From: an uncultured Paracoccaceae bacterium | GTDB lineage: Bacteria > Pseudomonadota > Alphaproteobacteria > Rhodobacterales > Rhodobacteraceae | NCBI GenBank assembly: GCA_947500005.1 | Contig: CANMQJ010000019.1 | Location: forward strand, 39,610 to 103,609 | Reading direction: 5' to 3' | Length of the DNA: 64,000 nt | Part shown: piece by piece, positions 41,221-49,570 of the stretch | Layout of the letters: each line of letters begins with the position of its first letter | Position numbering within the stretch: position 1 is the stretch's first letter | The notes under the pieces: generated by a model | The model's database searches: none | What the model was told of the DNA's origin: nothing | The model's input: only the letters and a program-made list of their open reading frames with translations | Translations under genes and position numbers: made by a program

Positions 41221-42323
41221 CACGCTCTGTCATCGTGGCAGCGCGACGCAGTCCCGTCGCCCCTCGCGGGGGTGCGCTGTCCCGGTTGGAAATGCACGAA
41301 CTCGCGCGCCCGGTCCTCGAAACACTGTTGCGGGATGCGACCATCCATCCGGATGAAGTCGGAGAGATCGTCGTTTCCAACGCATTGGGTGCCGGTGGCA
41401 ATCCCGCCCGCGTGATAGCGCTTGCCGCGGGTTGGCCCGACCGGGTTGGGGGCTTGTCCATCGACCGTCAGTGCGCCGGCGGGCTCGACGCGATCCTGTT
41501 GGCAGATGCCATGATCCGCGCGGGTCAGCACGAAATCGTGGTCGCGGGCGGGGTAGAGAGCTATTCCCGACGACCCCTCAGATATCGAACCCATCCCGAC
41601 GGTCGCGCGCCGGAACAATACGAACAGGCTCGTTTCACCCCTTGGGCCGATCGCGACCCGGATATGGCTGTGGCGGCAGATGCCTTGGGACGGAGAGAGG
41701 GGATCCGCCGCGACGAGCAGGATCTCTGGGCAATCGCAAGCCATGCCAAGGCATTGGCCGCGCCCCCGCCGTTGCCGGAGTTGGTAACGGTGGCAGGCCT
41801 TGACCACGACCCTTTCAGTCGTGCGTTGACACCGGCGCATTGCCGCCGGGCGCCGAAGGTTTGCGGAGACATTACCGCCGCGAACATGGCGGTGGCAGCA
41901 GATGGAGCGGCTTTCGTATTGATGGCGTCTGAACGTTTGGTCCGTGAAAAAGCGCTGCGGGGCGTACAGATCCTCGGAGGCTGCACATTGGGTGGCAGCC
42001 CTGACATGCCGGGTCTCGCACCTGTCAACGCAATCAACCGCACACTGCAAGCGGCGAATCTAAGACCTGCCGACCTGCAACATGCTGAAATCATGGAGGC
42101 TTTTGCAGTTCAGGCCATAGCCTGCCAGCGAGGCGCGGGGCTTTCTCCCCATCTGGTCAACCCGCAGGGTGGGGCGCTGGCCCGAGGTCATCCTGTCGGA
42201 GCCTCGGGCACGATCCTGGCCACGCGCTTGTTCCATGCCCTTCACGAGGTTCCAGGTCACGGGCTTGCAGCGATTGCGTCTGCAGGGGGGCTGGGCACCG
42301 CGCTGCTGCTGCAAAGCAATTAG
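41217..42323 (+). CDS. thiolase-family protein, second catalytic cysteine missing
   Basis: A 368-residue thiolase starting with GTG. The nucleophile is Cys86 in DRQCAGG, MEAFAVQ corresponds to the NEAF motif (Asn replaced by Met), and the catalytic His lies in ARGHPVGASG. The usual C-terminal C-x-G-G-G reads ASAGGLG, so the second cysteine that activates the acyl acceptor is absent. It may be a degradative or condensing thiolase variant or a non-canonical acyltransferase. It is coupled to the AMP-ligase gene, and its stop overlaps the convergent bioY stop by 4 nt. The substrate is unknown. Confidence 0.85.
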   Translation: MTRSVIVAARRSPVAPRGGALSRLEMHELARPVLETLLRDATIHPDEVGEIVVSNALGAGGNPARVIALAAGWPDRVGGLSIDRQCAGGLDAILLADAMIRAGQHEIVVAGGVESYSRRPLRYRTHPDGRAPEQYEQARFTPWADRDPDMAVAADALGRREGIRRDEQDLWAIASHAKALAAPPPLPELVTVAGLDHDPFSRALTPAHCRRAPKVCGDITAANMAVAADGAAFVLMASERLVREKALRGVQILGGCTLGGSPDMPGLAPVNAINRTLQAANLRPADLQHAEIMEAFAVQAIACQRGAGLSPHLVNPQGGALARGHPVGASGTILATRLFHALHEVPGHGLAAIASAGGLGTALLLQSN

Positions 42324-42868
42324 GCCGCGCGCGACAACACGCTTGAGGGTCGCGCACGCGCGAGGGCCGAGGTCAGCATCCCGGCGATCGCCGCCTTGAG
42401 AAAGTCGCCCGGCACGAAAGCCAGAACAAGCGCGCCGGCCTCGGCCAGGGTCTTGTCCAGCATGAAGGCCATTCCCGCTATCCCGAAGCCGTACATCACA
42501 CCGATCCCCCCGATCACGGACGCCATCCCCGCGACCAGTGTCATGGGCGCCCCGCGCCAGGTTTCGACGATCCAACCTGTCACAAAGGCCGCAACGGGCC
42601 AGCCGAGCAGGAACCCGGCCGAGGGCGTGGCGAAAGCGCCAAGGCCCCCGCGCCCACCCGACAGAAGTGGCAGCCCAATCGCCACCAGAAGCAAGAACAG
42701 CAATACGGACAGGGCCCCGCGACGCGCGCCCAAAACCGTGCCGCACAACATCACCCCAAGGCTCTGTGCCGTGATCGGCACTCCGAAGGTGAGGGTGATC
42801 TTGGGCACCAGGCCCAACGCGGCGATGAGGGCTGCAAAGAGCGCGATCAGTGCGACGTTCTTTTCCAT
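42320..42868 (-). CDS. bioY: biotin ECF transporter S component BioY
   Basis: A 182-residue integral membrane protein with six hydrophobic segments that captures biotin with nanomolar affinity. The motif FGVPITAQSLGVMLCG near residues 28-43 and GGRGGLGAFATPSAGFLLGW near 70-90 are diagnostic. It is the last gene of bioM-bioN-bioY on the minus strand, and its end overlaps the convergent thiolase. BioY forms the full transporter with BioM and BioN but can act alone in Rhodobacter. Confidence 0.95.
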   Translation of the reverse strand: MEKNVALIALFAALIAALGLVPKITLTFGVPITAQSLGVMLCGTVLGARRGALSVLLFLLLVAIGLPLLSGGRGGLGAFATPSAGFLLGWPVAAFVTGWIVETWRGAPMTLVAGMASVIGGIGVMYGFGIAGMAFMLDKTLAEAGALVLAFVPGDFLKAAIAGMLTSALARARPSSVLSRAA

Positions 42869-42872
42869 TTAA

Positions 42873-43484
42873 TCAATCCTTGATCGGCGTAAAGCCGCCA
42901 CGCGCGCGCAGCGCCTCGGCGACCTGCTCTGCATCGTCCAGAGCGAGAAGGGTGAAAGGCAGCACGATCCGCCAGCCTGGCCTGCGCCGGGACCGTGCCC
43001 GCCATGCATCTGCCAGACCTTCGCCCTTGAGTACAAGGACCGGAGTGAGCCGGATCACCAGTGCTATGGAAAGTTCCATGATCTCGGGGCGCAGACCGAA
43101 CCGGCCAAAGGGGCGCGCCAACCTGCCTACGACATCGATCATGTCGCTCAGCCGCGTGGTCATGGTAACGACGTTGGCGATCAGGACCGCCGAGACGAGC
43201 CGCAGAAGAATGACACCTCCTTTGGCGATTTCCCCCGTCCACAGATGCCACACTCCCACCACGATGAGGAAAGGCCAAAGCAGGCGCAACGGTTTCAATG
43301 CAGCCTTCAGGAAACCCACGCCAGGCAATGCCAGAACGCCCAGTACCAAGCCGAAGATGACGAGTTGCAGGATCAGGCTTTCGATCAGGAACAGAATGAC
43401 AGTTGCGATACAAAGTCCGCCGAGCTTGGCCCAGGCCGGCCAACCATGCGCCCTTGTCTTAACCGGGGAGGTTAGAGATATCAT
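42873..43484 (-). CDS. bioN: energy-coupling factor transmembrane protein BioN
   Basis: A 203-residue EcfT-type protein with about five membrane segments. The two Ala-Arg-Gly type coupling motifs are recognisable near ALVIRLTP...ADAWRARSRR and in AEALRARGGF at the C-terminus, which contact the ATPase. ATG 43484 has AAGGGGAG upstream; the frame is open to 43568 but that part overlaps bioM. It overlaps bioM by 26 nt and precedes bioY by 4 bases. Confidence 0.92.
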   Translation of the reverse strand: MISLTSPVKTRAHGWPAWAKLGGLCIATVILFLIESLILQLVIFGLVLGVLALPGVGFLKAALKPLRLLWPFLIVVGVWHLWTGEIAKGGVILLRLVSAVLIANVVTMTTRLSDMIDVVGRLARPFGRFGLRPEIMELSIALVIRLTPVLVLKGEGLADAWRARSRRRPGWRIVLPFTLLALDDAEQVAEALRARGGFTPIKD

Positions 43485-44220
43485 CGCGCTCCCCTTGTGC
43501 ATGCATCTCGGCCAGGTAGGTGGGAAGGACTTCGGCGGCGGTGCCCGCCCGTCTGAGCGTGCCGGCATCCAGCCATATCACCTGGTCGTACCCGTCGAGA
43601 TCCGCCGGGTCGTGCGTGACATGCACGATCTGCCCCGAATAATGCGACAAGTACCGGTCCAGCTGCCGACGGGTGGGTATGTCCAGTCCCGAGAACGGCT
43701 CGTCCAACAGGATGGTGCGCGGCTCCATCGCGACCACTGCCATCAGACAGACGAGATGCTTTTGCCCCTGTGACAACGCGTTGGTTTGCGCTTCACTCCA
43801 ATGCACCTTGCCGAACCGGCTCAGAACTGCGCGAGCATGGGCCTCCGCCTCGGCTCGGATGGCGCCCTGCTGGCGCAGACCGAACGAGATCTCCTCCAGC
43901 ACCGTCGGGAATATGATCTGGTGATCGGGATTCTGAAACAGGATCCCCACCTCGCGCAACGCTGCTCGGCGATCATGTGCCAGATCCTTGCCGCCGATCC
44001 TGATCGAACCCTCGGTCGGAGAGATCAAACCCGCCAACAAGCGCGCGAGTGTGGACTTACCGGAGCCGTTCCGCCCCACGATGCCGACCCGGCGCGCGCC
44101 GAGGGAAAGCGTCAAGCCGCGCAAGACCTCTTGCCCTTCGATGACATGTCGCACGTCCTTCAGGTCAATGAGGGGGCCGGGCTGAAATCCCTCATGGGCA
44201 AGTGACCGGTCCATATGCAT
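43459..44220 (-). CDS. bioM: biotin transporter ATPase BioM
   Basis: A 253-residue ABC ATPase of the ECF type. Walker A GRNGSGKST is at about residues 49-57, the Q-loop is in FQNPDHQIIFPTVLEEISFG (typical of EcfA), the signature is LSQGQKH, Walker B is ILLDEPFSGLD and the H-loop is THD. Two ATG codons (44220, 44214) are possible starts. It is the first gene of bioMNY. A GCAGG-AATG-CCTGC palindrome lies about 35-48 bases upstream. No full BioR box was seen. Confidence 0.93.
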   Translation of the reverse strand: MHMDRSLAHEGFQPGPLIDLKDVRHVIEGQEVLRGLTLSLGARRVGIVGRNGSGKSTLARLLAGLISPTEGSIRIGGKDLAHDRRAALREVGILFQNPDHQIIFPTVLEEISFGLRQQGAIRAEAEAHARAVLSRFGKVHWSEAQTNALSQGQKHLVCLMAVVAMEPRTILLDEPFSGLDIPTRRQLDRYLSHYSGQIVHVTHDPADLDGYDQVIWLDAGTLRRAGTAAEVLPTYLAEMHAQGERDDISNLPG

Positions 44221-44388
44221 CGTGGTTCGTGGATCCTCGTGTCTGGCGTATTTGGCAGGAATGCCTGCGCAACCTTTTATAGCGACCGGGCGCAAGCCTA
44301 AAGCCGATTCCGGGGCAGAAATTTTGCGATGCTGGAGACCACCTCGGTGCTTGCGCATGTCCGCGAAGGGAGGTAAAGCCCCATCGGG

Positions 44389-44464
44389 GCCGCTGTAGCT
44401 CAGCTGGTAGAGCACGTCATTCGTAATGATGGGGTCGGGGGTTCGAGTCCCTTCAGCGGCACCA
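44389..44464 (+). tRNA. tRNA-Thr (anticodon CGT)
   Basis: A complete cloverleaf: acceptor GCCGCTG/CAGCGGC, D stem GCTC/GAGC, anticodon stem CGTCA/TGATG with loop TTCGTAA, a T arm with the TTCGAGT loop, discriminator A and an encoded CCA. The anticodon CGT reads ACG codons. It lies alone between bioM (divergent) and a serine hydrolase gene. Confidence 0.97.
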
Positions 44465-44616
44465 CTTCGCAGGACCGAAGCTTTGATAGTGCGTTATGCG
44501 ATGCCACCGCAGGGTCTCTTCCGCCTGTCAAGAATCCGCATTTTTCGGTTATCCTCGAGCGGTTTACGTTGCCGAAAATACGGCTCATGCGTATCGCCCT
44601 GAGGACGTGTGATTTC

Positions 44617-45594
44617 CTACGTCAGTGCAAGAACCGGCCCATCCAGAAGTTGCATCAGGTTTCCGAAATACCCTTCGGATCGGGCGGGTAGGGTTGGATC
44701 GGAGGTGATGGCGACGGCCAGATTCCTGTCCGGATGAGCGGCGATGATCTGACCGCCATAGCCTCGGGCAAGGACATATCCGGACCGCGAAAGAAACCAG
44801 CCATACCCGTAGGCGAGGCCCGACCAGGGCGACCGCGTGCGGGGTTCAACCGATGCGATGATCCAGTCGCGGGGCACGATCTGACGCCCTTGGAAAACGC
44901 CTCCGTCACGCATCATCGTGGCGATCTTCAGCATGGCGGTTGGCCGCAACGCCATCTCGTTGCCGCCGAGATAATAGCCTTGCGGGTCGCGTGTCCAGGG
45001 TGGGATCGTGATGCCCAGAGGTTTCCCCAGCCGGTCGCGGGCCAACTCCAGCAGGCTTTGCCTCGATACCTTGCTCAGGACCGCGCCTAGAATATGGGTG
45101 GAGCCGGTAGAGTAGAGCATTCGTTGCCCGGGTTCCGCTACCATGGGCCGAGTCAACGCATTTGCCAGCCAATTCGATGAGGCCACCCACGAGCCATAAT
45201 TGGGACCCGAGGTACGTTCGAGGCCGGCGCGCAGGGTCACCAGATCCTCCATGGTTATGTCTTTGACGCTGGCATCTGCTTCGGGCGGAACGATCCCGGG
45301 AGCCACCTCGCCCAACCGGGACTTCACAGAAGCGATTTCTCCCCGATCTATGGCAGCCCCGAGCAGCAAGGCCACGATGCTTTTTGAGCAGGACTTGATA
45401 TTCGCCAGTTCGTCGAGGCCGGGTCCGCGTGGAGCCTCGGAAATGACGAGTTCATCGCCTTGGCGGACCTGCAGGGAGTGAAGCTGTGGCATGTTCTTGA
45501 CGAATGTGCGCAGTTCGGCGGTTTGCCCGCGGACCAGGCCCGGCATGGCAAGGGCGGCGCAACCGGCAATGGCAAATGTGCGTCGATCAACCAT
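44617..45594 (-). CDS. serine hydrolase, class C beta-lactamase fold
   Basis: A 325-residue exported hydrolase. The N-terminus MVDRRTFAIAGCAALAMPG looks like a Tat signal (RR-x-F) ending near residue 24. The S-x-x-K motif is SCSK (Ser68, Lys71), the Y-x-x is in MLYSTGSTH, and a GYGGQ stretch near the C-terminus replaces the KTG box. The family includes esterases, D-aminopeptidases and penicillin-binding-like proteins; true AmpC activity is doubtful. ATG 45594 was chosen because the frame upstream covers the divergent promoter. No neighbour suggests a pathway. Confidence 0.82.
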   Translation of the reverse strand: MVDRRTFAIAGCAALAMPGLVRGQTAELRTFVKNMPQLHSLQVRQGDELVISEAPRGPGLDELANIKSCSKSIVALLLGAAIDRGEIASVKSRLGEVAPGIVPPEADASVKDITMEDLVTLRAGLERTSGPNYGSWVASSNWLANALTRPMVAEPGQRMLYSTGSTHILGAVLSKVSRQSLLELARDRLGKPLGITIPPWTRDPQGYYLGGNEMALRPTAMLKIATMMRDGGVFQGRQIVPRDWIIASVEPRTRSPWSGLAYGYGWFLSRSGYVLARGYGGQIIAAHPDRNLAVAITSDPTLPARSEGYFGNLMQLLDGPVLALT

Positions 45595-45765
45595 GATCGA
45601 AAGATGGGGCTCTATTGACCGGCGTCCAATAACTCGCCGAGGAACAACAGACAGCGGACATGTTCGAAACGCTCCGCGAACCTCCTTCCAAGAATGAGGT
45701 CGGGTCAGGAACATCCTTGCTTTCGTCCGGGTTTCACAGACTCCACACAAGAAAGGAGCTTGACG

Positions 45766-46398
45766 ATGACCAGAAGATATCAGCGCAATCCCCATGACCC
45801 TGAAGATTTCTATCGTGAAGCCGGGTATCCTCGGGAACGCGGCTATGACCGTCCGCCCCGTTACGCGGATTTCGAACACCGTTTCGGAGGCCCCTCGCGT
45901 AGCGACTGGCTGGACCCGGCGATGCTAAGGGACCCGTATATCGGCGGCGGAGGATTTGCAGTCGCCGATTATGGGCATCCCCGCCGAGACCGGTTTGCGC
46001 CTCCGGCTTATGATCCCGGATATGGACGTTCGGAACATGAGCGCGGATTTCTGGATCGCGCGGCGGATGAAGTCTCATCCTGGTTCGGTGATGAAGACGC
46101 GGAGCATCGCCGGGAGCAGGATCACCGAGGGAGAGGACCCAAGAACTACCGCCGCTCCGACAGCCGTATCGAGGAGGACGTGAACGACAACCTGACCGAT
46201 CACCCCCGGGTCGATGCAACCGAGATCACGGTCACGGTACAGGATCGTGAGGTCACGCTGGATGGAACGGTCGATACACGGGCCGCCAAGCGTGCGGCCG
46301 AGGACTGCGCCGATCATGTCAGCGGCGTGCAGCACGTCCAGAACAACCTGCGCGTCCAGGGTCCGGCCTCGACGTCGGGAAGGCATCTGCAGACCTGA
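45766..46398 (+). CDS. BON-domain protein with Arg/Tyr/Pro-rich N-terminus
   Basis: A 210-residue protein. The first 110 residues are low-complexity and rich in Arg, Tyr, Pro, Gly and Asp. They are followed by RGRGPKNYRRSDSRIEEDVN and a BON domain (residues about 130-200: VDATEITVTVQDREVTLDGT, then HVSGVQHVQNNLRV). BON domains bind membranes or lipids and occur in envelope-stress proteins; this version has no evident signal peptide. AAAGGAG precedes ATG 45766. It is a single gene divergent from the serine hydrolase. Confidence 0.85.
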   Translation: MTRRYQRNPHDPEDFYREAGYPRERGYDRPPRYADFEHRFGGPSRSDWLDPAMLRDPYIGGGGFAVADYGHPRRDRFAPPAYDPGYGRSEHERGFLDRAADEVSSWFGDEDAEHRREQDHRGRGPKNYRRSDSRIEEDVNDNLTDHPRVDATEITVTVQDREVTLDGTVDTRAAKRAAEDCADHVSGVQHVQNNLRVQGPASTSGRHLQT

Positions 46399-46422
46399 CG
46401 AGCGTCGGGAAAATCGGGGTAT

Positions 46423-46458
46423 CGGCGGCCGGATCGAGGGTTGGATCCACGGCCGCCG
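46423..46458 (+). terminator. hairpin after the BON gene, possible weak terminator
   Basis: GGCGGCC-GGATC pairs with GATCC-(AC)-GGCCGCC around an 8-base loop. There is no T run, so Rho-independent termination is uncertain. Confidence 0.35.
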
Positions 46459-46608
46459 AAACAACAACCGCCCCCTCGCGGACCAAGGTAGGCGTGCTGC
46501 GGCCTGGACCGTTCGGAACCTTCGAATATATCGTGCGTTTGGAATATGGCGTCATGGATCGTGCATTTTGGCGTCTTCACCCATTGTTCGGACAAAGCGG
46601 AGCATTCC

Positions 46609-47508
46609 ATGAAAATACCCCATTCAATCAGCGCCTCTAATGGCCCGGGCAGCCCCAGGGTTGTCGGCTTTTATGACGAGCCGACCGGCAGTTGCCAGTA
46701 TATCTGCATTGACGAGGCAACACGCGCCTGCGCATTGATCGATGTCGTCCTCAATTTCGATCCGGCTTCGGCAAGTACCTCGACCGAATGTGCGCGATGG
46801 GCCATCGACTACATCGAAAAGGAAGGGCTTGAACTCAAATGGATCCTCGACACCCATCCCCATGCGGATCATTTGATGGCCTCGGCATGGTTGAAGGAGA
46901 AGACCGGAAAGCCGGCGGCGATAGGGGAAAAGGTCCGCGATATCGCGGAATTGTGGCGGGACCTCTACCACATGCCGGACGCATTTGATCCGGATTCGGA
47001 TTTCGACCGTCTCTTCGCGGATGGTGACAGTTTCGAGATTGGTGAACTGCAGGCAAAGGTGATGCTGTCGCCAGGCCACACCCTGGGGTCGATCACCTAT
47101 GTGATCGGTGACGCGATCTTTGCGCATGACACGTTCATGCAGCCGGACGCCGGTACTTCGCGGGCGGATTTTCCTGGTGGGTCAGCGTCGGAACTCTACG
47201 ACTCGTTGATGGCGATCCTCGATCATCCCGATCACTACCGCATCTTCATCGGCCATGATTATGGTACCGACGAACGTGAGAACCCCGAATGGGAAAGCAC
47301 GGTCGCGCAGCAGAAAGCCTCCAACAAACACGTGGGCGGTGGCATTCCAAAGGAGAAATATGTGAAGGTGCGCGAGGAGCGTGACGCGACGCTCGGTCTG
47401 CCGGACCGGATGCTGCATGCGCTGCAGGTCAACTTGCGGGGCGGGCGGCTGCCCGAACCGGAAAGCGACGGCCACAGCTATTTCAAGATCCCTGCCAACC
47501 GTTTTTGA
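46609..47508 (+). CDS. MBL-fold hydrolase, persulfide dioxygenase (Blh)-like
   Basis: A 299-residue metallo-beta-lactamase-fold protein. The metal motif DTHPHADHL has His83, His85, Asp87 and His88. The later LSPGHTLGSITYVIGDAIFAHDT and FIGHDYG supply the remaining ligands. The extended size and C-terminal region with GGGIPKEKYVKVREERDATL are those of bacterial Blh/ETHE1-type persulfide dioxygenases, which oxidise glutathione persulfide to sulfite. The rhodanese gene 10 bases downstream supports a sulfide-detoxification pair. GGAG lies 7 bases before the ATG. No BigR-type regulator lies next to it. Confidence 0.85.
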   Translation: MKIPHSISASNGPGSPRVVGFYDEPTGSCQYICIDEATRACALIDVVLNFDPASASTSTECARWAIDYIEKEGLELKWILDTHPHADHLMASAWLKEKTGKPAAIGEKVRDIAELWRDLYHMPDAFDPDSDFDRLFADGDSFEIGELQAKVMLSPGHTLGSITYVIGDAIFAHDTFMQPDAGTSRADFPGGSASELYDSLMAILDHPDHYRIFIGHDYGTDERENPEWESTVAQQKASNKHVGGGIPKEKYVKVREERDATLGLPDRMLHALQVNLRGGRLPEPESDGHSYFKIPANRF

Positions 47509-47518
47509 GGTGAATACA

Positions 47519-47878
47519 ATGTCCGAAACCGAGAACTGGTCCCCCGCCAAGGTCAAAGAGGCCCTCGATTCGCGTGAAATCGTCCTGATCGACGTGCGCA
47601 CGCCGCAGGAATACCTGATGGAGCATATCGAGGGCGCGCTTTTGATGCCGATGGCGTTCTTCCGCGCTGATGCCCTGCCCACGCAGGATGGCAAGCGGAT
47701 CGTGCTGCACTGTGGGTCGGGCATGCGCTCGGGCAAAGTGGCCGAACTGATGCGCGGCGCCGGGATTTCGCCCGTCGCGCATATGGAGGGTGGCATGGGC
47801 GCCTGGAAGGAGGCCAAGCTGCCCTATACAGGCACTGATATGTCGAGCGGCGCACCTGTTGCGATGAACAAGCGCTGA
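47519..47878 (+). CDS. rhodanese-domain sulfurtransferase
   Basis: A 119-residue single-domain rhodanese. The active-site loop is HCGSGMRS with Cys65; VLIDVRTPQEYLMEHIEGA is the N-terminal CH2A-like motif. The six-residue CGSGMR loop suggests thiosulfate, glutathione persulfide or related sulfane-sulfur transfer. It is coupled to the upstream MBL enzyme, which would remove the persulfide sulfur as sulfite. ATG 47519 has a TGAGGTGA site. It converges on the cytochrome c gene. Confidence 0.92.
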   Translation: MSETENWSPAKVKEALDSREIVLIDVRTPQEYLMEHIEGALLMPMAFFRADALPTQDGKRIVLHCGSGMRSGKVAELMRGAGISPVAHMEGGMGAWKEAKLPYTGTDMSSGAPVAMNKR

Positions 47879-47896
47879 TCTGACTTGGATGCATCT

Positions 47897-47920
47897 GACC
47901 CGGGCCGGATTGTCCGGGTC
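47897..47920. terminator. hairpin between convergent rhodanese and cytochrome genes
   Basis: GACCCGG pairs with CCGGGTC around a 10-base loop, overlapping the last codons of the cytochrome gene. Without T runs on either side it is only a possible terminator. Confidence 0.35.
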
Positions 47921-49007
47921 AATCTGCTGTATCACTTGCCTCGTTCAACTTGGCCGGGGCAAGGGCCGAATAATATGCCGCGAGCGCTTCGATCTCGGCA
48001 TCTTCAAGGTCGCGCGCCGCATGGTGCATAAGTTCGGCTGCCTGACCGCCTCCCCTGTTGCCCTTGCGCCAAAGCGTCAACTGCTGTTCCAGATACGGAG
48101 CGTATTGGCCGGCGAGCGAGGGAAAGGCAGGGTTGAGCGGCTCTGGCCAAGGACCGTGGCAGGCGCGGCAGGCGGGTACGTCGAGCGGACCCTCTGCGGC
48201 GGCGAGGGTTCGGCCCCGTTCTTCTTGCGGACCCCGGCGGCCGGGTTCGCCACGCGGTCTGGTTTCGGCAAATGCCGCTGCGACCTCGGGTCCGGCGCCT
48301 TCGGGAAGATGTCCCACCGCCTGGGCCATGATTCCACTGTCACGCGTTCCTGCCCGATAGGCACGCAAGCTGTCGGTGATGTATTCTTCGGAAAGGATGT
48401 CGAGCCGTGGAATGTGGTCGTTGTCCGAGACTCCGTCTGTCCCGTGACACATCGCACAATATTTCCCATCGGGCCGTTCGGTCAGCCGCGCGAACTCTTC
48501 CGCACTCATCCCTTTGGCCGCCAGCAGAAACGCGACCACGGGCCACACATCGTCTTCGCGCGTCGCGGGCCAATGTGGCATGCCGGTCATCTTTACGCCT
48601 TTATGCACGATCCAGTGCAGTTCCTGCGGCTTCCACTCCCGCGCCGCCTCCGTAATCGGCGGTGGCTCGGGGACCATTGCGCGCACCGTTGCCGAACGAC
48701 TCTCGCCTGGGGCTGCATGGCACATGAGGCAGGCGCTGTCGAAATGCCCGGCCCCAAGCGCGATCATGTCCATATCGCTCAGGTTGTCTGGCGGGCTGCC
48801 GTCGGCGCGCAACTGCACTGAATTGCGGAAGGTCGTGTGCAAGACCCAACTGACGCCAGGGAAATGTCCTGCCTTGGCAGACACGTTGTAGAGCCCGAGG
48901 CCGACCACCACCACCGCGCCGAGTGCTCCAACGATGACCAGAACGGCCAAGATGCGCAGCACAGTGCGCAGATGGACAGGACCGGCAAGATATTCTAGCA
49001 GTTTCAT
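47919..49007 (-). CDS. triheme membrane-anchored cytochrome c
   Basis: A 362-residue cytochrome with an N-terminal membrane anchor (about residues 16-40) and three CxxCH sites: CLMCH (93-97), CAMCH (184-188) and CRACH (280-284). Met ligands such as KMTGMPHW lie between the hemes. It resembles the gluconate/alcohol-dehydrogenase-type triheme cytochrome and is probably an electron donor to the oxidase encoded upstream. Its ATG overlaps the CtaG-like stop (ATGA) and has AAGGAGAG upstream. It is the last gene of the seven-gene operon. Confidence 0.9.
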   Translation of the reverse strand: MKLLEYLAGPVHLRTVLRILAVLVIVGALGAVVVVGLGLYNVSAKAGHFPGVSWVLHTTFRNSVQLRADGSPPDNLSDMDMIALGAGHFDSACLMCHAAPGESRSATVRAMVPEPPPITEAAREWKPQELHWIVHKGVKMTGMPHWPATREDDVWPVVAFLLAAKGMSAEEFARLTERPDGKYCAMCHGTDGVSDNDHIPRLDILSEEYITDSLRAYRAGTRDSGIMAQAVGHLPEGAGPEVAAAFAETRPRGEPGRRGPQEERGRTLAAAEGPLDVPACRACHGPWPEPLNPAFPSLAGQYAPYLEQQLTLWRKGNRGGGQAAELMHHAARDLEDAEIEALAAYYSALAPAKLNEASDTAD

Positions 49008-49570
49008 GCGGCGCTCTCCTTCAAGGCGCTTGCGGTCAGGGCCAGACCGCCGAATAGATAGGCCGGAGTTCCCATGGCCAGCATCAGGATACCCCCCAGT
49101 TGCTGCCCCGACAGGTCGGGCGCGCGTCCACAGATCTCGGCATAGAGATCCTTGGGAGCGAGAATCAGCAACGCCCCCAGAAGGGTCATGTGCATCGAAG
49201 TGAGCAAAAGCCCCCCCGCGCCTGCCAGTCGCGGCGATGGGGCCAAGGCGCTGGCCCAGACGGCAATCCCTGCCGCAAGAAACAGGGCTTGTTCCAGCAC
49301 GTACCAGAGCCCGCCCGATTGCGTGGTGGCGTGGGCCAGCGGCAGGTGAAAGGTCCAGACCACCACGAACTCGACCGCTGCGGCAATGGCTACCGGCGGT
49401 GCGACGCGTCCGCTGACCGGAAATGCAAGAACAAGTGCCGGCGCCGCCAGGGCGACAAGGCCCATGTGGCGCAGCATGTGTGCTGGAAATGCGCCAAGAT
49501 GGGCTTCCCAGTCCGGAAGCCAGACCCCCACTAGCAGGAGCCCGGCAGCTATCGCGGGGGCCGCGCGCAT
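49004..49570 (-). CDS. CtaG/caa3-type oxidase assembly membrane protein
   Basis: A 188-residue integral membrane protein with about five segments. HMLRHMGLVALAAPALVL near residues 32-50, VWTFHLPLAH and LLTSMHMTLLGALLI carry histidines typical of the caa3_CtaG (DUF1404-like) family, which supports copper insertion or assembly of caa3 oxidase. It overlaps its neighbours by 1 nt (TGATG, upstream) and 4 nt (downstream). It is shorter than Bacillus CtaG (about 300 residues). Confidence 0.8.
   Translation of the reverse strand: MRAAPAIAAGLLLVGVWLPDWEAHLGAFPAHMLRHMGLVALAAPALVLAFPVSGRVAPPVAIAAAVEFVVVWTFHLPLAHATTQSGGLWYVLEQALFLAAGIAVWASALAPSPRLAGAGGLLLTSMHMTLLGALLILAPKDLYAEICGRAPDLSGQQLGGILMLAMGTPAYLFGGLALTASALKESAA

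Noticed and set aside
44221..44388. Possible BioR operator (TTATAG-type) upstream of bioM near 44277
   Set aside because: Only half of the remembered TTATMTATAA consensus is present, so I do not call it a BioR site.
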